From RGIG7213 sp045545665 (GTDB taxonomy: Bacteria > Bacillota > Clostridia > Oscillospirales > CAG-272), in contig JAZQBL010000049.1 in the NCBI GenBank assembly GCA_045545665.1, forward strand, positions 1 through 64,000: DNA of 64,000 nt, in the 5' to 3' direction. This document shows, one piece after another, positions 35,494 through 44,819 of the stretch. The notes under the pieces were generated by a model that made no database searches, was not told the origin of the DNA, and saw nothing but the letters and a program-made list of their open reading frames with translations. Each line of letters begins with the position of its first letter. Position 1 is the stretch's first letter. A program made the position numbers and the translations under genes.

Positions 35494-36662
35494 TTTTTAT
35501 GACCTTTCCTTTCTGAAATAGGATGATTTTTTTTATGAATGCCAACGCTCATTACAGCGCCGAGACACATATACAAACTTACTATTGAAGAACCGCCGTA
35601 GCTGATAAACGGCAAGGTTATTCCGATGACGGGCAAAAGCCCGAGACACATTCCGACGTTTTCGAGCGTCTGAAATATAAATATCGTTGCAACACCGACG
35701 CATATAAACATACCGTAGCTGTCTCTGTTGCGTCTTGCGATGATAAGAATACGCAATACGAGGATTATTATCAGAGCAAAGAATACAACAGCGCCTATAA
35801 AGCCGAATTCTTCACACATGACGGCGAATATCATATCGGTTTGTCTTGCGGGAAGTGTTGATTCGTACGGGCTTTGCGATATCGTACCGCTTGCGTAACC
35901 GCATCCCGAAAAGCCGCCGTTTGCAATGGCGCGCATACTTTGCAACACCTGATACCCGTATCCTTCGGGATCCTGTGTAGGATCGAAACCGACGAGGATA
36001 CGCATCCTCTGGTACTCATTGAGAACCTTCCACATTATCGGAGAAATAGCAACGAGAATACCGCCGGCACCGATAAAATACCAAAAACTGACACCTGCAC
36101 AAAAACACATTACGGCAAATATTATTCCGAAGGAAATAAGCGCGCCGAGGTCCATTTCAAGCATAACGCATACCATGATGACACCGCCGTGCAAGCATAT
36201 CATCAAAAGGCTTTTAAGACTGTTGATGTTGCCCCGCTTCAATATTCCCAGATGATAGCCGAAGGTCATTATAAACAGTATCTTTACGACCTCCGCAGGC
36301 TGTAGGTTTACGCCCACTCCCGGAATCGAGATCCAGCTGTCATTGTTGCCCAAAGACCCGTGAAGCATCGACGGGATATCCTCCGCTATAGGAAGGATCA
36401 AAAGCGCACACGATGCAAGAAACATCGGTATTGCCATTCTTTTTAAAAGTCTGTCGTAATCAATAAGCGACAAAACTATCATTGTGAAAAATCCTATCGT
36501 TGATGCCATTATCTGAACGGTCGTAAGATTATTTTCACCGAGATAATTTACAGCAGACGATATAACTATTATCCCGTAGACCGTAAGCAAAACGGCGGGG
36601 ATAAGCAGAAAAACGTCCAGCTTTTTTAAATTATCGAAAAGATTGCTCTCGTATTTTTTCAT
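35490..36662 (-). CDS. rodA: FtsW/RodA/SpoVE-family glycan polymerase
   Basis: 390 residues, about ten transmembrane helices. SEDS peptidoglycan glycosyltransferase for cell elongation. RodA-like features: VFLLIPAVLLTVYGIIVISS, the conserved loop LQPAEVVKILFIM, RILVGFDPTQDPEGYGYQVL and the C-terminal GLLPVIGITLPFISYGGSSI. RodA is favoured over FtsW/SpoVE by the lack of a long cytoplasmic tail; this is not certain. It lies between the corrinoid protein gene and metY. Confidence 0.9.
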   Translation of the reverse strand: MKKYESNLFDNLKKLDVFLLIPAVLLTVYGIIVISSAVNYLGENNLTTVQIMASTIGFFTMIVLSLIDYDRLLKRMAIPMFLASCALLILPIAEDIPSMLHGSLGNNDSWISIPGVGVNLQPAEVVKILFIMTFGYHLGILKRGNINSLKSLLMICLHGGVIMVCVMLEMDLGALISFGIIFAVMCFCAGVSFWYFIGAGGILVAISPIMWKVLNEYQRMRILVGFDPTQDPEGYGYQVLQSMRAIANGGFSGCGYASGTISQSPYESTLPARQTDMIFAVMCEEFGFIGAVVFFALIIILVLRILIIARRNRDSYGMFICVGVATIFIFQTLENVGMCLGLLPVIGITLPFISYGGSSIVSLYMCLGAVMSVGIHKKNHPISERKGHKK

Positions 36663-36671
36663 TATGCGTTA

Positions 36672-37304
36672 TCAGATAAAGAAACCCTTTGCAGCCTCGG
36701 CACACGATGCGGCGTCGGGCGTGTAGGAGTCTGCGCCTATCTCGTCTGCAAATTTTTGTGAAAGCGGCGCACCGCCGACCATTACCTTTACGTCTTTTCG
36801 TATTCCTGCTTCTTCAAGTGCCGAAATGACGTTTTTCATTTCGGGCATAGTCGTGGTAAGAAGAGAGGAAAGGCAAACGATCTTTGCGTTGGTTCTTTTT
36901 ACGGCTTCCACTATTTTTTCTGCGGGAACGTCAACACCGAGATCCTCGCACGAGATGCCTGCACCTTCTATCATCATTTTTACAAGGTTTTTGCCTATGT
37001 CGTGTTTGTCGCCTTTTACCGTGCATATAACAGCACGTCCGATCGGCTCAACACCTACTGCCGTAAGTGCGGGCTTGAGTATCTTTACACCGCTGTCCAT
37101 AGCACGTGCCGCCATCATTACCTCGGGCAGATAAAGCTCACCCGATTTGAATTTTTCACCGACAATGCTCATACCAAAGATAAGTCCGCCGTTGAGTATT
37201 TCTTCAGCGCCGACACCTTCTTCAAGTGCTTGCTTTATCAGAGCTTCAAGCTCACGTCCTCTTCCTTTTTGCAATTTTTCGGATATCTGTTCGAGTATCG
37301 TCAC
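36672..37304 (-). CDS. Corrinoid (B12-binding) methyltransferase protein
   Basis: 210 residues from GTG 37304, chosen for GGAGG seven bases upstream; the frame is open 19 codons further. N-terminal helical B12-binding cap (~1-85: GGLIFGMSIVGEKFKSGELY) and Rossmann B12 domain with the DxHxxG motif KGDKHDIGKNLV, whose His ligates cobalt, then DLGVDVPAEKIVEAV and VMVGGAPL. It is the MtaC/MtbC-type carrier of a methyl group. No cognate methyltransferase or reactivase gene is in the window; metY two genes on may point to methionine metabolism. Confidence 0.92.
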   Translation of the reverse strand: MTILEQISEKLQKGRGRELEALIKQALEEGVGAEEILNGGLIFGMSIVGEKFKSGELYLPEVMMAARAMDSGVKILKPALTAVGVEPIGRAVICTVKGDKHDIGKNLVKMMIEGAGISCEDLGVDVPAEKIVEAVKRTNAKIVCLSSLLTTTMPEMKNVISALEEAGIRKDVKVMVGGAPLSQKFADEIGADSYTPDAASCAEAAKGFFI

Positions 37305-37419
37305 ACCGACACCTCCGTAATCAAAGTAAATTATTATAATATAACAAACCGATTTTATCATATCACAAACTGCTTAAAAAATCAACACATTTTTATAAAT
37401 TATGTAAAAACGTCACCAC

Positions 37420-37448
37420 TTGAAATATGCAAATATTTGTGATACAAT
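37420..37448 (+). promoter_or_regulatory. Sigma-A promoter of the rnhA operon
   Basis: TTGAAA (37420-37425), 17-base spacer, TACAAT (37443-37448), giving a leader of about 85 bases before ATG 37543. Confidence 0.65.
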
Positions 37449-37478
37449 TAACACACATAAAATCTGTTTGATAAAAGA

Positions 37479-37511
37479 GCCGGTGCTCTTACGTCTTCTG
37501 ACGGGCACGGC
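37479..37511 (+). other. Imperfect hairpin in the rnhA leader
   Basis: GCC/GGC and GTGCTC (37483-37488)/GGGCAC (37503-37508) can pair with one bulged G, around a 14-base loop. It has no T tail and matches no riboswitch I know. Confidence 0.35.
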
Positions 37512-37542
37512 GTTAATTTTGTAATTGCGAAGGTGCGAAAAG

Positions 37543-37983
37543 ATGAAAACTGTGAATATATATACAGACGGGGCGTGCAGAGGAAATCCCGGTCCCGGCG
37601 GTTGGGGCGCTGTCCTTGTGTACGAAGGTGTCGAAAAGCGTATATGCGGCGGAGATAAAGAAACGACGAACAATAAAATGGAGCTTACGGCAGTCATAGA
37701 AGCTCTCAAGCTTCTTAAATATCCGTGCCGTGTCATACTTTGCTCTGATTCTAAATACGTTATAGACGGATTGAAGCTCGGCTGGGCAAAAGGCTGGCAG
37801 AAAAAGGGATGGAAAAAAAGCGACGGAAAGCCTGCGCTCAATCCCGAACTTTGGGAAAAGCTGTTATCTCTTACGGACATCCACGATATGGAATACATTT
37901 GGGTAAAAGGCCATAACGGTCATAAATACAACGAAATATGCGACGAAATGGCAACGGCGGAAGCCGACCGCTTCGGTATATAA
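37543..37983 (+). CDS. rnhA: Ribonuclease HI
   Basis: 146 residues from ATG 37543; a TTG six codons upstream is less likely. It cleaves RNA in RNA-DNA hybrids. Catalytic residues: Asp in IYTDGACRGNPGPGGWG, Glu in NNKMELTAVIEAL, Asp in LCSDSKYVIDG and Asp in NEICDEMATAEA; His in VKGHNGHKYNE. Has the basic handle GWAKGWQKKGWKK. Length is standard. It leads an operon with an SDR and a transglutaminase-like protein. Confidence 0.96.
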   Translation: MKTVNIYTDGACRGNPGPGGWGAVLVYEGVEKRICGGDKETTNNKMELTAVIEALKLLKYPCRVILCSDSKYVIDGLKLGWAKGWQKKGWKKSDGKPALNPELWEKLLSLTDIHDMEYIWVKGHNGHKYNEICDEMATAEADRFGI

Positions 37984-37992
37984 AGGAGACGT

Positions 37993-38736
37993 ATGAAAAA
38001 ATATGCACTCGTAACGGGAGCCACATCCGGAATAGGAAAGCAAATTGCGGTGATCCTTACACAAAAAGGATATAAAGTGATCGCCTGCGGAAGAAACAGA
38101 GCGGTGCTTTCGGCACTTGCCGAGCAGTACGGTATGATACCGCAGCTGTGCGATCTTTCAAATAAGGAACAGTGCGTCGAGCTTCATAAAAAGTACAGCG
38201 ATCTCAACGTTACCGCTGTCGTGAACTGTGCAGGCTTCGGATTTGTACGTGATTTCGATAAGATATCAGTCGATGACGACGTTGATATGATAAACGTAAA
38301 TATAACCTCATTGCAGATACTGACAAAGCTGTTTTCGCAAACGATGAAAAAGGGAGTTATTATGAACGTATGTTCCTCCGCGGCATTCACTCCCGAGCCT
38401 CTTATGGCATCGTATGCTGCATCAAAGGCATACGTTTATTCCTACAGCAGAGCAGTCGATTACGAGCTTAAAAAACGCAGATCAAGGGTACACGTCTGCG
38501 TCATCTGCCCCGGGGCAGTCAGCACACCTTTTGAAAAAACAGCAGGTGTTTCAAAGCCTCTTAAAGGAATAAGTGCGGAAAAATGTGCAAAATGCACGGT
38601 CGATGCAATGGAAAAACGTGCAGACGTTACGATAGTCGGTACGAAAATGAAGCTTGCCGTGCTTTTGTCAAAGCTTCTTTCCGAAAACACGGTCTTGAAG
38701 CTGCAGTATAAAATACAGGGATCAAAGCTGAAATGA
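37993..38736 (+). CDS. Short-chain dehydrogenase/reductase
   Basis: 247 residues. Rossmann fold with the cofactor motif VTGATSGIGKQ, VNCAGFG (usual NNAG), catalytic Ser in NVCSSAAF and the YxxxK pair in YAASKAYVYSY. Arg in CGRNRA suggests NADPH. Closest in layout to the DltE/YqjQ type of SDR, but the substrate is unknown. It is preceded by AGGAG and overlaps the transglutaminase gene by ATGA. Confidence 0.9.
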   Translation: MKKYALVTGATSGIGKQIAVILTQKGYKVIACGRNRAVLSALAEQYGMIPQLCDLSNKEQCVELHKKYSDLNVTAVVNCAGFGFVRDFDKISVDDDVDMINVNITSLQILTKLFSQTMKKGVIMNVCSSAAFTPEPLMASYAASKAYVYSYSRAVDYELKKRRSRVHVCVICPGAVSTPFEKTAGVSKPLKGISAEKCAKCTVDAMEKRADVTIVGTKMKLAVLLSKLLSENTVLKLQYKIQGSKLK

Positions 38737-40325
38737 CGTATTTAAAAAGAATATTACCTCTCGTTATTGCCGTTATTCTTTCGCTTTCCTGCGTGTGCGC
38801 CGAAACGGAAAAAGCGGAAGGCTTTTCGGTAACGTACAGAGATTGTTTATCGGCTGAATCTGTTGCTGTATACGATGCGTTTTTGAAAAACGCCCATCTA
38901 ATGAAGGACGGTAAGAGTAATGTCAAAATATATTTTGAAAACGGAGTGCCCGAAAAGGATATAAACAGAGTTATGCAGAGTGCGGCATCCGCTTTTTCGC
39001 TTGACCATCCGGAGCTTTTCTGGATATCTCATAACAGACTTTCGTTTGTATATACGGTAACGGATGGCGCCGTATACAGTATTACTGCCGAAAAGAAGGA
39101 AGATGAAGAAAATTATTACGCCCTTCCTTATACGTCAAAAGACGAGATAGAAGAAGATGAAAGACTCATGCGCAGTAAAATGGACGATATATTAAAACGC
39201 GCTGAGGAATGCAGATCCGTCTTTGAGAAAATACTTTTGTTTCACGATACGCTATGCAAGATGAATGTGTATAATTCGTACGTAAATAAAGGCGAAAACG
39301 AAAAAGCCGACGCAAGAGCGTGGGAAGCGACGTCCGCTTTTTTAAGTGATAACGACCCCGAAAAAGGTCCTGTGTGTGAGGGCTATTCAAAAGCGTTCAA
39401 AATGCTGTGCGATGCTGTCGGTATTCCGTGCGTTCTCATCCCCGGCGACGGTATCGGACACGACGGAAAGGTGTCCCCTCATATGTGGTGCGCCGTATAC
39501 GTTCATGATAAGTGGTACGGTGTTGACGTAACGTGGGATGATCCTGCTGCGAATAACGAGTTGTATGCGGTGCGGTATACGTATCTTCTTTGCGGAAGCA
39601 GTACGGAGGATTTCGAAAAAAAACATATACCCGACGTTGAAAAATTTTTCTCGGTTTATTTTCCCACACCCGATATTTCCGAAACTCCGTATAAGCACGA
39701 TGACAGTATTGAGTATACTTTTGTTGAAGTGTCCGACGTTACTGCCGTGTATGAAGACACCGCCGCAGTTACAGTTACCGTTTTAAACGACGGAAATGCA
39801 TTGAAACACGAAAGCGTGAAGCTTTACAGAAATTCAGCTCACGAAGATAATTATATCGGTGAATATAAGCTCGAAAAAGGCGTCTGCCGTGCGGAATTTG
39901 AAACACTCGGTATGTCGAGCCTCAACGACGTGCGTATCGTTGCAAGGTACGGCGGCAACGTATCGGCGGGAAATATGAATATAAAACCGAAAGAAGCCGA
40001 TATCGACGTTTCGCAAATAAGAGTGGAATATTCAAGCGGTGTGCCGTACCATACGGGAAAGCTCACCGCCTCTGACGGTATATCGCTTCATTATACTCAA
40101 AGATCCGAATTATCAGAAGACGGAAAAAAACTTACGGTGTATTTTTCTGACATAGCACCGTTTGATGACGATTACATAACAGCTGACAGCATAAGCACTG
40201 AATTTGATATAAACATTACGGATTATGAAAACGCTGAAGACGGCGGAAAGAATTACGTATATCTCGGCGTATGTGCGATAGGTGTTGTTTTATGTATGAT
40301 AGTGTCACATTCGAAAAGAAAATAA
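38733..40325 (+). CDS. Exported transglutaminase-like protein with C-terminal membrane anchor
   Basis: 530 residues. Signal peptide (ILPLVIAVILSLSCVCA); transglutaminase/cysteine-protease core at ~150-300 with Cys in GPVCEGYSKAFKMLCDAVGI, His in VSPHMWCAVYVHDKWYG and Asp in VDVTWDDP, a complete triad. Then a beta-rich extracellular part (~320-500) and a C-terminal transmembrane helix (YLGVCAIGVVLCMIV) before SHSKRK. Such proteins act on peptides or the cell wall outside the membrane. Translation is coupled to the SDR. Confidence 0.88.
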   Translation: MTYLKRILPLVIAVILSLSCVCAETEKAEGFSVTYRDCLSAESVAVYDAFLKNAHLMKDGKSNVKIYFENGVPEKDINRVMQSAASAFSLDHPELFWISHNRLSFVYTVTDGAVYSITAEKKEDEENYYALPYTSKDEIEEDERLMRSKMDDILKRAEECRSVFEKILLFHDTLCKMNVYNSYVNKGENEKADARAWEATSAFLSDNDPEKGPVCEGYSKAFKMLCDAVGIPCVLIPGDGIGHDGKVSPHMWCAVYVHDKWYGVDVTWDDPAANNELYAVRYTYLLCGSSTEDFEKKHIPDVEKFFSVYFPTPDISETPYKHDDSIEYTFVEVSDVTAVYEDTAAVTVTVLNDGNALKHESVKLYRNSAHEDNYIGEYKLEKGVCRAEFETLGMSSLNDVRIVARYGGNVSAGNMNIKPKEADIDVSQIRVEYSSGVPYHTGKLTASDGISLHYTQRSELSEDGKKLTVYFSDIAPFDDDYITADSISTEFDINITDYENAEDGGKNYVYLGVCAIGVVLCMIVSHSKRK

Positions 40326-40414
40326 TGTGTCAAACTTAAACCGTTGTCATATTATATCAGTGAGGGTACGGTGTACTCTCCTGAAAATAATATACTACGG
40401 AGGACAATACCAAA

Positions 40415-41248
40415 GTGTCAGATAACAGAAACGGCTGTTGCTCCGGGAATATCGGTAATTCCCGTGATCTTGCCTATATAGATACCTACCGCATACTTGA
40501 CAGTTGCAGAGATAAAGACTGCTTTGAGGACGTACCGGTCTTTCTTACCGACTACGGACGTGACGTTGTAGAACATTCGAGCAACGTTCGTACTTGCTCG
40601 GCATCCATTGCCGCAACGAATATTACGGTGAATCCCGTACCGTTCAACAGAGGTTTTTATCAGATAGATATACGCATATACGTCAGAATGACGTTTGAAT
40701 GCTGCGTGTGTATGTCTAACCGCCAGATAATAGAGGGTATTGCGGTCTGTGATAAAAAAGTTGTACTTTTCGGAAGTGAGGGTAACGTTTCGATATTCAG
40801 AAGCAATCCCGACGAGGATAATTTCTGTGCTATTCCCGATCTTTCCAATAACGGATGCGTTTCGACGAATCTTCCCGTTGCGGTCGTTGAACTTGCAGAC
40901 CCCGTGATACTGACTACGCGTATTCTTGAAAAACAGCAGTGCGGCTGCTGTTGCTGCTGCTGTTCGGCAAGTGAGGTGCCGCACAGCGTTTGTGCAAGAA
41001 TATCGGGTGATCTTTCGGACCCCGGCGACAAATTTTTAGCCGTGTCGATAGGCTTCTTTTCCGTTACGAGAATAGAACGCCCCGAACAGTATCTTATAAA
41101 TGCAACGGAATATTCCGTTCCCGAAAAGGAATGCGAGTTTGTCGAAAGCGACGATCCTTGCTCTGTATTCCGTTCGATGGACTTCCCCGTGAATGAATTT
41201 TCTCCTCCCGGAATACAAAAACCGAATCCCCACTGCAGAAAAAACTAA
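40415..41248 (+). CDS. Cysteine-rich protein of unknown function, possible spore coat component
   Basis: 277 residues from GTG 40415 (GGAGGA about 11 bases before; no better start). Notable are NGCCSGN at the start, FECCVCMSN in the middle and the run CGCCCCCCSASE (~178), plus many single Cys. The beta-strand pattern (FYQIDIRIYVRMTFEC, KFLAVSIGFFSVTRIERP) suggests a soluble beta domain. No signal peptide. Cys-rich cytosolic proteins in spore formers are often coat or crust proteins; that is inference only. An 8-bp hairpin (40362-40380) lies in its leader. A terminator follows, so it is monocistronic. Confidence 0.78.
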   Translation: MSDNRNGCCSGNIGNSRDLAYIDTYRILDSCRDKDCFEDVPVFLTDYGRDVVEHSSNVRTCSASIAATNITVNPVPFNRGFYQIDIRIYVRMTFECCVCMSNRQIIEGIAVCDKKVVLFGSEGNVSIFRSNPDEDNFCAIPDLSNNGCVSTNLPVAVVELADPVILTTRILEKQQCGCCCCCCSASEVPHSVCARISGDLSDPGDKFLAVSIGFFSVTRIERPEQYLINATEYSVPEKECEFVESDDPCSVFRSMDFPVNEFSPPGIQKPNPHCRKN

Positions 41249-41267
41249 ATATCAGCTGAATTGCGAT

Positions 41268-41299
41268 AAAACAGCGGAGATCTTCTTCGCTGTTTTTTT
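41268..41299 (+). terminator. Terminator after the Cys-rich gene
   Basis: AACAGCG (41270-41276) pairs with CGCTGTT (41288-41294), followed by TTTTT; the loop can add a short AGA/TCT helix. Confidence 0.78.
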
Positions 41300-41430
41300 G
41301 TGCGTGCAGAGGATTTTGCGATGTGTGTTAATATTTTGGCTACATTTCATATTTATTTTAAAATGAAAGTATATTTTTTAATATATCCGTGGTATGATAA
41401 GTTGATAATGTTAAATTTAAAGGTGAAATG

Positions 41431-42765
41431 ATGCTTAAAATTGGTTTTGTATCACTCGGTTGCAGTAAAAACCAAGTGGATACCGAAGTGATGCTTCATC
41501 TGCTTGATGAAAAAGGATATGAGATAACTACCGAGGAAATAGACGCTGACGTTATAATAATCAATACGTGTGCGTTCATTGAAAGCGCAAAGAAGGAAGC
41601 TATCGACAATATACTTGATATAGCGTGGCTCAAGGAGCACAGAAAGCTGAAAAAGATAATCGTCACGGGATGTCTTGCCGAAAGATACCGTGAGCAGATA
41701 CTTGAGCAGATGCCCGAGGTCGATGCGGTCGTCGGTGTCGGAAGTATATACGATATTTGCGAAGCTGTTGAAAAAAGCCTTAAGGGAGAAAGATATACGT
41801 CCTTCAAAGACAAAAACACGTCTCCTTTGGGAGGCGGCAGAGTAGTTACGACGCCCACACATTCAGCTTACATAAAAATAGCCGAAGGATGCGATAACAA
41901 ATGCACCTACTGTGCTATTCCGCTTATAAGAGGAAAATTCCGTTCAAGAACTATAGAAGATATAGTCGAGGAAGCAAAGCTTTTTGATAAAGACGGAACG
42001 AAGGAGCTTTCTTTGATAGCTCAGGATACGTCACGTTACGGTGTTGATATCTACGGAGAATATTCGCTTGTTAAGCTTATACGCGCAATATGCGAAAATA
42101 CGTCGATCCCTCACATACGTCTGCTTTATTGCTACCCCGATAAAATAACAGACGAGCTTGTTGCTGAAATACGTGATAACGACAGAGTGCTTAAATATAT
42201 CGACCTTCCGATACAGCACATAAATGACAGAGTTCTTTCGGCAATGAACCGCCACGGCGGAAGTGCGGTAATAAAAGATGCTGTAAAGCGTTTGAGAGAT
42301 GCCGTGCCCGGTATAGTTATAAGAACGACAGTTATCGTCGGCTTCCCGGGTGAAACGGAAGAAGAATTTGCAGAGCTTGTTGATTTTATAAAAGAAACAA
42401 AGTTCGAACGTCTCGGTGCTTTCACGTATTCAAGAGAAGAAGATACGGAAGCTTACGACTTTGAAGATCAGATAGACGAAGACGTAAAGGACGAACGGCT
42501 TGATACCGTAATGACTGTGCAGGCGGAAATAGCGTGCCGGTACAGCGAATCGAAGATCGGAGAAGTGCTTGAAGTGCTTGTCGATGAGTACGACGGCGCC
42601 GCAGGCGCATACGTCGGACGAAGCTATGCCGACGCCCCCGACGTTGACTGCTGTGTATTTTTCGACGTTGACGGAGATAAGACAAAATATAAATCGGGAG
42701 ATACGGTGAAAGTTAAAATAACCGATTACGAAAGCTACGATCTTATCGGCGAATCGGTACAATAA
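41431..42765 (+). CDS. rimO: Ribosomal protein S12 methylthiotransferase RimO
   Basis: 444 residues from the second of two adjacent ATGs (41428/41431; AGGTGA fits the second better). Radical SAM enzyme that methylthiolates an Asp of S12. N-terminal UPF0004 domain with three cluster Cys (SLGCSKNQVDTE, INTCAFI, VTGCLAE), radical SAM core with CDNKCTYCAIP (CxxxCxxC), and a C-terminal TRAM domain. The SLGCSKNQVDTE motif distinguishes RimO from MiaB. Leads a rimO-pgsA-argH run. Confidence 0.95.
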   Translation: MLKIGFVSLGCSKNQVDTEVMLHLLDEKGYEITTEEIDADVIIINTCAFIESAKKEAIDNILDIAWLKEHRKLKKIIVTGCLAERYREQILEQMPEVDAVVGVGSIYDICEAVEKSLKGERYTSFKDKNTSPLGGGRVVTTPTHSAYIKIAEGCDNKCTYCAIPLIRGKFRSRTIEDIVEEAKLFDKDGTKELSLIAQDTSRYGVDIYGEYSLVKLIRAICENTSIPHIRLLYCYPDKITDELVAEIRDNDRVLKYIDLPIQHINDRVLSAMNRHGGSAVIKDAVKRLRDAVPGIVIRTTVIVGFPGETEEEFAELVDFIKETKFERLGAFTYSREEDTEAYDFEDQIDEDVKDERLDTVMTVQAEIACRYSESKIGEVLEVLVDEYDGAAGAYVGRSYADAPDVDCCVFFDVDGDKTKYKSGDTVKVKITDYESYDLIGESVQ

Positions 42766-42780
42766 GGAAGGTATTGGAAG

Positions 42781-43368
42781 ATGAATTTACCAAATAAGCT
42801 TACAGTTTTAAGAATAATTATGATACCCATGGTTATGGTGTTTATCTTGCTTCCTGTCGAAGGATCGTGGAATCTCTTTGCGGGAGCGGCATTATTTCTT
42901 ATAGCAACTCTTACGGATTTTGCCGACGGCGCAATAGCAAGAAAATATAACCTTGTTACGAATTTCGGAAAATTTCTCGATCCTCTGGCAGATAAATTTC
43001 TCGTTTTCGGTACGTTTCTTGCAATGATAGCAAGCGATATACAGAAGTTCTGCGATATGAAGTTCTGGCTTTCTCTTGCACTCGCTGTAATGATATTCCG
43101 CGAGCTTGCGGTAACTTCTATCCGTCTTGTTGCAAAAAGCTCCGACGGTACGGTGATCGCGGCGGCTATGCTCGGTAAGATAAAAACGGCATTTCAGAGT
43201 GTTTGCATAATATATCTGCTCGTTTCCGATGCTATCATACCCGACTGCTACGTAAAATCACACTACATAATCGACTACGTGCTTTTGACAATAACCGTTA
43301 TACTTACGGTCGTGTCAGGTATGCAGTATATTTCGAAATACGCAAAATACATAGACCATAAGGCGTAA
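42781..43368 (+). CDS. pgsA: CDP-diacylglycerol-glycerol-3-phosphate 3-phosphatidyltransferase
   Basis: 195 residues, membrane enzyme committing to phosphatidylglycerol. MNLPNKLTVLRIIMIPM start is typical of PgsA; signature DFADGAIARKYNLVTNFGKF followed by LDPLADK gives DG-x2-AR-x8-G-x3-D-x3-D. Four to five helices. It follows rimO by 15 bases, a common pairing in Bacillota. Confidence 0.94.
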   Translation: MNLPNKLTVLRIIMIPMVMVFILLPVEGSWNLFAGAALFLIATLTDFADGAIARKYNLVTNFGKFLDPLADKFLVFGTFLAMIASDIQKFCDMKFWLSLALAVMIFRELAVTSIRLVAKSSDGTVIAAAMLGKIKTAFQSVCIIYLLVSDAIIPDCYVKSHYIIDYVLLTITVILTVVSGMQYISKYAKYIDHKA

Positions 43369-43404
43369 AAATCATCGTCTGTTAAGCAGAAAGGAAGAAA
43401 ATAT

Positions 43405-44778
43405 ATGAAGATGTGGGAAGGACGCTTCAAAAAAGAACTTGCGTCCGAAGTAAATGATTTTAACTCGTCTTTGCCGTTTGACTGCAGAATGTATAAACAG
43501 GATATACTCGGAAGCATTGCCCATGCGGGAATGCTCGCAAAATGCGGAATAATTACGGACGACGACGGAGAAAAGATAATAAACGGCTTGAAAGGTATAC
43601 TTGCCGATTTTGAAAACGGTACTCTTACGTTTGATTCGGATGCCGAAGACATACATATGTACGTTGAGCAGATACTCACCGCACGCATAGGCGACGTCGG
43701 TAAAAAGCTTCATACGGCACGTTCAAGAAACGACCAGGTCGCTCTCGATATAAGACTTTATTTAAGAGATTCCGCAAACGAAATAAGAAAACAGCTCATC
43801 CGTCTTATTGAAGTTATCTGTAATAAGATGGAAGAAAATATCCACACGGTCATGCCCGCATATACACATTTGCAAAGAGCACAGCCCGTTACGTTTGCGC
43901 ATCATCTGTCTGCATACGGTCAGATGTTCCGCCGTGATATTCAAAGACTCGACGATGCGTACAAGAGAATAAATATGATGCCCCTCGGCGCTTGCGCCGT
44001 TGCAGGCACAACGCATCCCACAAACAGACAGCTCGTAGCTGACAGCCTCGAATTTGATTCGGTAACGGAAAACAGTATGGACAGCGTTTCCGACAGAGAT
44101 TTTGTAATTGAGCTTTGCTTCGTTCTTTCTCTCATTATGATGCACCTGTCAAGATTTTCCGAGGAAATGATACTCTGGTGTTCAGCTGAATTTGCTTTCG
44201 TTGAGCTTGACGACGCATATTCAACGGGTTCGTCGATAATGCCTCAGAAGAAAAATCCCGATATTGCAGAGCTTACACGCGGTAAGTGTGCAAGAGTTTA
44301 CGGAGATCTCAACACACTTCTCGTTATGATGAAAGGACTTCCTTTGGCATATAACAAGGATATGCAGGAGGATAAAGAAGCAGTATTTGATGCTATCGAC
44401 AATACCTCAATGTGCATTTCCATATTCACAAATATGCTCGATACTGCAACAGTTAAAGCTGATGCTATGCACAAAGCGGCAGAGGGCGGATATATAAACG
44501 CAACAGACTGTGCAGATTACCTTGCTAAAAAAGGCGTGCCGTTCCGTGATGCGTATAAGATAACGGGACAGCTTGTAGGCTATTGTATCGAAAACGGTAA
44601 AACGATGAATACGCTGACTCTTGAAGAATATAAAGAATTCAGCGATATATTCGAAGACGACGTGTATCACGCACTTGATCTTAAAACGTGTGTCGAGGAC
44701 AGAAAGAGCATCGGCGGTCCTGCTCCTGTAAGAGTAAAAGAACAGCTTGCTTCACTCAGAAGCTTTACAAAAGAATAA
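43405..44778 (+). CDS. argH: Argininosuccinate lyase
   Basis: 457 residues. Last step of arginine synthesis. MWEGRFKKELASEVNDFNSS start, THLQRAQPVTFAHHLSAYGQ, and the fumarase/aspartase-superfamily signature GSSIMPQKKNPD with catalytic Ser. No argG is adjacent. AGAAAGGAAG precedes ATG. Confidence 0.96.
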   Translation: MKMWEGRFKKELASEVNDFNSSLPFDCRMYKQDILGSIAHAGMLAKCGIITDDDGEKIINGLKGILADFENGTLTFDSDAEDIHMYVEQILTARIGDVGKKLHTARSRNDQVALDIRLYLRDSANEIRKQLIRLIEVICNKMEENIHTVMPAYTHLQRAQPVTFAHHLSAYGQMFRRDIQRLDDAYKRINMMPLGACAVAGTTHPTNRQLVADSLEFDSVTENSMDSVSDRDFVIELCFVLSLIMMHLSRFSEEMILWCSAEFAFVELDDAYSTGSSIMPQKKNPDIAELTRGKCARVYGDLNTLLVMMKGLPLAYNKDMQEDKEAVFDAIDNTSMCISIFTNMLDTATVKADAMHKAAEGGYINATDCADYLAKKGVPFRDAYKITGQLVGYCIENGKTMNTLTLEEYKEFSDIFEDDVYHALDLKTCVEDRKSIGGPAPVRVKEQLASLRSFTKE

Positions 44779-44785
44779 TAGTAAA

Positions 44786-44818
44786 ACAGACACAGAATGA
44801 CGCTGTGTCTGTTTTTTT
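44786..44818. terminator. Terminator between argH and the SLH gene
   Basis: ACAGACACAG (44786-44795) pairs with CTGTGTCTGT (44803-44812), followed by TTTTTT. The minus-strand gene ends at 44820, so it may serve both, though the T run favours argH. Confidence 0.88.
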
Positions 44819-44819
44819 G

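Noticed and set aside
37479..37511. Riboswitch before rnhA
   Set aside because: Only one imperfect hairpin, no conserved aptamer sequence that I recognise, and no terminator or anti-ribosome-binding-site arm.
40660..41031. Minus-strand frame with a poly-Gln run
   Set aside because: It is the antisense shadow of the six-cysteine run in the plus-strand gene.
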